Source: Symbiodinium sp. CCMP2592
Lineage: Eukaryota; Sar; Dinophyceae; Suessiales; Symbiodiniaceae
Direction: 5' to 3'
NCBI GenBank assembly: GCA_905221615.1
Contig: CAJNDT010005877.1
Span: forward strand, 372,001-436,000
DNA length: 64,000 bases
The notes below the pieces were generated by a model. It did no database searches and was not told the DNA's origin. It worked only from the letters and a program-made list of their open reading frames with translations. Of the stretch, positions 60,401 through 64,000 are shown piece after piece. Both the position numbers and the translations under genes were made by a program. Numbering within the stretch: the first letter of the stretch is position 1; each line of letters begins with the position of its first letter.

Positions 60401-60924
60401 CGATCATCGCCAGAAGCATGAACCGAAGCAGCAGAATCGGAGAGCAAGAATGTTGGGAGATTCATGTCCCCCACCAGGATGGGCAAAGCTGTATGATAAC
60501 TCCTCACCAGTCGCTCCCAGCACGCGTGGGCCAAACGGAAATAATTCTCACGAGCTTCATACCCATGTCCAGGTTGCGGGGCGTACATCACCCCAACAAG
60601 CACAGGTCTGTTGCCTGCGATTAACCAAGCACCAAAATTGCAGGGGCCATCCGATACGTCCAACCGCGACCAACGGCCACGGATTTGTTCATCAAATATA
60701 GCCCCCACGCCATAGCCTGGCAGTGCACGAGCGCACCTAACAAAATCGAATTCAACGCCAGATTGTGGCGAGATATGGGTGACGGCTGTAACTCCAGTTT
60801 CCGCCATGAACATCGCATGGCAATCCTGGTCTCGAAAGAAGGCAAGGAGATCAATGATCTTTCCCTCATTTAATTGGCCATTCCTGTGCGTAAGGCAGGA
60901 ACAGTTGCAAAACGAGATTGTCAT
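57445..60924 (-). CDS. LINE ORF2: apurinic-type endonuclease and reverse transcriptase
   Basis: 1159 residues. Residues 1-240 are an endonuclease of the exonuclease-endonuclease-phosphatase fold, which nicks target DNA: N7, E42, the GDMN motif (D153, N155) and D208 are present. The final catalytic His of the SDH motif is Tyr ('GSDYFPLV', Y235). Reverse transcriptase spans about 550-830: 'VPLLKPGKP' (560-568), 'SHRPISLMPLALKLLDRI' (574-591), motif A 'LLDGQSAYC' (D642), motif B 'GLPQGGALS' (699-707), motif C 'FVDD' (745-748) and 'YRYLG' (813-817). A C-terminal C-x2-C-x12-H-x4-C site (C1069, C1072, H1085, C1090) matches LINE zinc knuckles. It would copy element RNA at the nicked target. The start is the first Met after ORF1; a start by readthrough of ORF1 is possible. 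Confidence 0.92.
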   Translation of the reverse strand: MTISFCNCSCLTHRNGQLNEGKIIDLLAFFRDQDCHAMFMAETGVTAVTHISPQSGVEFDFVRCARALPGYGVGAIFDEQIRGRWSRLDVSDGPCNFGAWLIAGNRPVLVGVMYAPQPGHGYEARENYFRLAHACWERLVRSYHTALPILVGDMNLPTFLLSDSAASVHASGDDRLNLLFSQHFASDGCLLNARPPHLATHIKGNILDLAIAYKSSSQDWSFRVIHELRVAGSDYFPLVVGIPGLAIRGAGCTRDPKWCSFKDFPIQQFIDEVTPLLQSLHPWLSTHLWPPPSDPAELRDVLLQGAAVLSALLLGVLFQSNSPYGRFSMKPDGGKKRRLKLSAKLRLAIQRMRESRGTASYGPLQRTVNRALKAHRLKRYTSLTGQPHDCSRFAPNKKTFDWIRDEINPDATASHMITVDNELLGDQVAADIWVEFLRSQTSWDGQLSPEVLLQLYRGHLEERPCEDPPRETARSRYRDARQWLRELPVEDRAESLIQWTEFCDSLVGLNASAAPPPTEAVPVSILKPPCEPLRACLIGLLNLAILCDFLPPAWCVVVIVPLLKPGKPKNRIESHRPISLMPLALKLLDRIMFHRVWPAIRSQALPWQLGGSKGPDLAIAYMGDMLRLRAKRLIDCVVVLLDGQSAYCRPPPLAVVSCLRRLKQLRSDDIRIIHLVLGSICSKPVVLGRVRAAHKHDVGLPQGGALSTALFVALTLLLYDGLCDADCACHVKVDDIIVPMVASGFVDDMAIFTGDLPAAQRALDTACDWANHIRMIFNLGPDKSAQLDLPPSANHLSSDLFLYGKPLPRTSSYRYLGALFTATGSVAAALKDMGEKILRKTGILVGWGRVNQVPLAHLVRLWLLYVEPIVWWLVAAVPLTATQASWLDLLQRKAGRLLLGHHKRSPRLSSLACLGWVPWSCLLGANRLGLWGRMMYDDGNLMQQIFALARTVEGTWAHQVSVDIQNVFALNQPSDPTTFWGDLKRYRQTCMELGWREVVDGCTGHSRLTHFPVQLAERSDSRKGISDLFTCIGLSLDCSIVVLRLFCGGQGLRAGDTCDDSPTSRGNCCLFCLKHGSLASDTLGHFLCDCPLSTVTDSESTDDLTDLLLHPDAWLTATASRKRAAMRLISRKWQHRRAWLRDMKLLGPKKIESFLESLW

Positions 60925-60954
60925 CCCATGAGTTCGGGATGATGCGACCGAAGA

Positions 60955-60966
60955 GACTAGTCACTG
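60955..60966 (-). promoter_or_regulatory. UGACUAG stop-codon context between ORF1 and ORF2
   Basis: The ORF1 stop reads CAG-TGA-CTA-G on the minus strand (TGA at 60963-60961). ORF2 lies in the same frame, and the 12 codons between are open. UGA followed by CUAG is the motif known from efficiently read-through human genes. Readthrough would give an ORF1-ORF2 fusion; this is inference. Confidence 0.6.
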
Positions 60967-62316
60967 AGCCTTGCGTTTGCCACGCCCCTTGTTGGAAACA
61001 AAAGCTGCCTCCAAGTGTGGCCAAACTTCGTGGCCATCATGCAATCCACATTCCTGCAAATAGTCCTTGATAGCGGCTTTGCCCAGCTCACCAAGCTTCT
61101 TGGCAACCATTTTCAGGACAGTCTTGAGGTCCACAATGCGGGAGGAAGGCGTGATCGCTGGCAACAACAACTTGCCGTCGAGAGTTTGGGTGACCTGTAA
61201 TGAAACATCCAATGGTGACACACGCCCGGCCCCAGCATCATGAAACCACTGCGAACGTAGCAAGGCGGATCTAATGGACCTCACTTGCTCCTGTTTGGAG
61301 GAGTTGATTCGAGCATTGCCGCTACTGCGTCCAGTGGAGCCTGGATAAACCTGCAGATTGCCAGCACCTTTGCCGAACTTGACCTGGAGGACCCCTGGCG
61401 ACGCAAGCTGGGGCTTCTCGCATGTTACAAGACCTTGCTTTTTCATGAAGAGGATAACGGCCTGCAAATCATCCAGTGTAACCGCCATGCGCGGGAAATT
61501 AGGGTTCAAGAAGTGCAGGGCCCAACCATGACCATCAGTTTTCACATCCTTCAACCTGCCAGAGGATGAAATAACTCTTGGCCATGGAACAGGTGTGTCG
61601 CGAAGAAGATCATGAGGCTTCTGCGCCGTGTCAGCGGAAGGCTTCGATACCTCATCCTCAGGTCCTGGTAGCGGGGAGTCATCCGATGCCCAAGCCGCAT
61701 TCAGGCTCCCATCCAAACACCTGCGAGTAGGAGGCCTAGGATTGGAGAGGCTGCGCATGTTGGAATCACGGCTGCATTTCGGTGAGCGAGAGCGCTCTCG
61801 ACTGCGTGACTGCTGGGGGGAACTGTCCATGAGCCTGCCTCTAGGATGCAAGAACCAGCAATCTTTCCGAGTGCAGCGACGACCAAATCTGTATTCAATC
61901 CTGGATGGGGTGTTATCATGCTCACCGTCCTTTTTGACAAAGGTGTCATGCTCACCGTCCTTTTTGACAAAGGTGTCGGGTGGCGGCGGGGGCGGCGCGC
62001 TGAGATGCGGGCCTCCTGATGCCAAAGTATATCCAGAGTCAGGGATGGTACCGCATGGTGCGATCGAGGAAGGTGGCATCATAGACCCATGTGGTGCATT
62101 TGTATACCACGATCCAAGTGTAGCCAACTGCTCATGAAAGGCATTTGGTTGCGAGATGGCTGAAAAAGCATTCTGTAGCAGCTGCTGTTGCAGGAGGCCC
62201 ATGGCCATCATGGTGTACTGAGATTGCTCATCCATGCTCAGTGACACACTGGGGACAACGAGGAATTGCAGGCCCCCAGCTCGTTCATAAATTGCTGCAA
62301 TGCAAAAAGCCAGCAT
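60961..62316 (-). CDS. LINE ORF1 protein with CCCH-type zinc finger
   Basis: Up to 451 residues. The likely start is Met28 (62235): just upstream lies CTTTTTGCATTGCAG, a good splice acceptor, and the first 27 residues would sit across it. Residues 107-113 are Pro; 114-133 are a perfect duplication of 'DTFVKKDGEH'. The finger is 'YRFGRRCTRKDCWFLHP' (142-158) with spacing x5-C-x4-C-x3-H, the Nab2-like C-x5-C-x4-C-x3-H pattern, but the first Cys is Tyr (Y142), explained by one G-to-A change. Then follow an Arg/Ser-rich linker and a helical C-terminal half rich in Lys and Leu. The protein presumably binds element RNA. Confidence 0.82.
   Translation of the reverse strand: MLAFCIAAIYERAGGLQFLVVPSVSLSMDEQSQYTMMAMGLLQQQLLQNAFSAISQPNAFHEQLATLGSWYTNAPHGSMMPPSSIAPCGTIPDSGYTLASGGPHLSAPPPPPPDTFVKKDGEHDTFVKKDGEHDNTPSRIEYRFGRRCTRKDCWFLHPRGRLMDSSPQQSRSRERSRSPKCSRDSNMRSLSNPRPPTRRCLDGSLNAAWASDDSPLPGPEDEVSKPSADTAQKPHDLLRDTPVPWPRVISSSGRLKDVKTDGHGWALHFLNPNFPRMAVTLDDLQAVILFMKKQGLVTCEKPQLASPGVLQVKFGKGAGNLQVYPGSTGRSSGNARINSSKQEQVRSIRSALLRSQWFHDAGAGRVSPLDVSLQVTQTLDGKLLLPAITPSSRIVDLKTVLKMVAKKLGELGKAAIKDYLQECGLHDGHEVWPHLEAAFVSNKGRGKRKAQ
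61918..61977 (-). repeat. 30-bp tandem duplication in ORF1
   Basis: Two identical 30-bp copies in tandem keep the frame and double the decapeptide 'DTFVKKDGEH'. Identity between the copies points to a recent event. Confidence 0.9.
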
Positions 62317-62319
62317 TCC

Positions 62320-63550
62320 TTAGCAACCAACCTGAAGCGGACAGGCATCATCAAGGGAAAACACAACAAACAACATTACCAGAGGCAAAAGAACAAGTGA
62401 GCGCAGTGTAGGTGAGCCACCTGGGTTTCAACAGGGACTTCAAGCAGGGTCGTCACGCCTACAAGAAGTATGTTCCTCCCCACTGCGCACCCAAACAGCG
62501 CCTACCCGCCTTCCGCCCCCAATGGATTTTCCCAAGCGAGTGGAAGCGAGGAGAAGTGCCGAGCTACCAAAATGATAGACAAGCAAGCACTGACCTTGGC
62601 ACCTGACAGTAAAAAGGAACACGTCACACAGGCACTGCCAGAAGGAAGCCACGGAGTTGCTGTCAGCAACAACAGGACGCAATGGGCATCCAAGACATTC
62701 GGCGTACCTAAGGGAGCTCACGACCCCGCAAAACCTCGTACGTTAAGCACCGGCCTCAGGGTATGCAGATCTCGCGAGTGTCGCAGTAAGCCAGCAAACA
62801 GCGAAGTTTAGCTTAACCGACCCAAGCCCCGGGCCCGCGAAACGAAAGCTGCAAGATCGAACCCATTCAATGCAGATTTCGACGAACCGGCCAAGTGTTG
62901 TTCTGACAGGAGTAGCCACGAAGCCCAGCTGTCCTAGACGAGGACGAAAAAATAAATGAAGAAAAGACAACACGTTCAGGTACAAGGACGAGTCTAGAGG
63001 CGGCGATCTCAAATATGAGCATGGGGTGCCACAGTGAAACCCCACAACATGCTGTCTGAAATCTATGCGCAAACATGCAAAGCCCAGAATCAGAAACGCC
63101 GAAAGGTCACTCACCCTTCAGAATCCGATCAATGCTTACGGTTCCATGTCATCCAAGTGCGGATCAGAGAATGAGAAGAACAGCTCTCCTAGCTGTTACA
63201 GCCCCACGCATGCAAGCAGTGGGCACACTGTGTAATCATTCAACTGAGGCTCCAACCAAAAGAAAAAGTGAAGGAGTCGTCACGACTCTAGTGAATGTGA
63301 GGTCCTGACGGAGGACATCTGCAGGTTGTAAATTGCCAGATTCCGGGCCCTTGCATTTCTCACAAAAATGCCAACATGCATCCTGCCACGTGTGAATGCC
63401 AAGCAGCCCTGCCTCCGGCTTTTCCCGCTTGACGGGAAGTTGCACCAGGGAGTTCGCGCTTTGCAATCCAAGCTGCGGCAGGTAAATTTTCAACTTGCAA
63501 CTACAGATACATGCTGGCATTATGCAAGGTGAACAGCAGAACTTTCACGG
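62320..63550. other. No gene supported
   Basis: This is the upstream flank of the LINE. It may contain the LINE 5' untranslated region. Short frames compete on both strands. Confidence 0.5.
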
Positions 63551-63553
63551 CCT

Positions 63554-63725
63554 TCAACTAACCAGACGTGCTATACTGTCGTGGTCCTGCTCCGGATCAC
63601 CCTCCCACCCAGCCTTGATTCCCTGCTTTATGGAAGGATTCAGGATGAAGCTGTCATCTGACCCGTCGAAGGTGTTGCTGCCGCCCGTCTGCTTCCAGGA
63701 CTGATGTGCCGGTTGCATGTCCAGC
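63554..63725 (-). CDS. Candidate exon, unrecognised
   Basis: After TCTACGCAG on the minus strand, 57 codons read coherently ('LDMQPAHQSWKQTGG', then 'NTFDGSDDSFILNPS') to a TGA. The composition is protein-like: acidic with few repeats. No family recognised. The true 3' end of the exon could lie before the TGA. Confidence 0.35.
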
Positions 63726-64000
63726 CTGCGTAGAGGAAAACACCAAGACATCGAGCACATCGCCACGTAAGGCCCGCGCTGTCGCTGAACCCACTCACGG
63801 ACCTGCACAAAAAATCTCGGGCAGAAAGCCACCGTTCATCACAGAAATTTGCCTGCTCGTCTAGGCAGGACGCAGAAGGCGTCATGCATGAGCTGAGGGC
63901 CTGTCAGGCCGGGCAAGCAGGAAAGAACATGAGCTCACATCCCTGCTTTTGTTGGCATTGTTAAAAAAATGCCAGCAGCGCTGAACCCGGTTCTGCGGAA

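Larger units (their letters stand above)
57262..62316 (-). mobile_element. Nearly complete non-LTR retrotransposon (LINE) with two ORFs
   Basis: On the minus strand, ORF1 (62316-60961) with a CCCH-type finger is followed by ORF2 (60924-57445) with endonuclease and reverse transcriptase, then a 3' region with a hairpin (57318-57300) and AATAAAAAAAAC (57272-57261), a likely 3' terminus. Both ORFs are intact, so the copy is fairly young, yet a key residue is changed in each. The 5' end and target-site duplication were not found; left and right limits are approximate. Confidence 0.85.

Overview
The window looks like nuclear DNA of a dinoflagellate, most plausibly a Suessiales/Symbiodiniaceae-type genome. 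Support: a 19-nt match to the dinoflagellate spliced leader on the minus strand (33166-33184); short TTTAGGG-type telomere-like repeats (12889-12939); very long TAC/GTA, CT and CA microsatellites; decayed copia-type and LINE-type retroelements; and genes that can only be read as chains of very small exons with GT, and possibly GA, donors. No rRNA, tRNA, CRISPR array or prokaryotic operon was seen.

Layout. 1-395: TAC/TGC microsatellite. 0.5-1.4 kb: an unrecognised minus-strand open frame. 2.24-7.38 kb: a decayed Ty1/copia LTR element on the minus strand, with ~115-bp direct terminal repeats and recognisable integrase, reverse transcriptase and RNase H pieces in shifted frames. 9.3-11.7 kb: a giant (TAC)n block followed by a (GTA)n block, so the locus is a kilobase-scale inverted repeat; a second, looser TAC/GTA pair lies at 38.4-40.9 kb. 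15.7-17.4 kb and 28.9-35.7 kb: two blocks carrying a repeated module of a CT tract followed by a small hairpin whose stem sequence changes while pairing is kept. The second block also holds an 870-codon uninterrupted minus-strand ORF (30267-32879) with the spliced-leader relic about 290 nt upstream. 17.6-18.6 kb and 53.45-53.72 kb share an inverted minisatellite. 46.1-48.5 kb is a 260-bp higher-order satellite. 57.26-62.3 kb is a nearly complete minus-strand LINE: ORF1 with a CCCH-type finger and ORF2 with endonuclease plus reverse transcriptase. The two ORFs share one frame and are separated by a single UGA in the context UGACUAG, a known strong readthrough context.

Host genes are visible only as exon chains: an EF-hand protein (41082-41953, minus, five phase-compatible exons ending in a stop), a coiled-coil protein (24879-25798, minus), a short helical protein with a possible GA-AG intron (51427-51758, minus), and less certain exons near 55 kb, 56 kb and 63.6 kb.

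The strongest candidates for something undescribed are the CT-tract/hairpin module family together with its antisense long ORF and spliced-leader relic, and the UGACUAG junction in the LINE. All functional statements are inferences from reading the sequence; no database search was possible.
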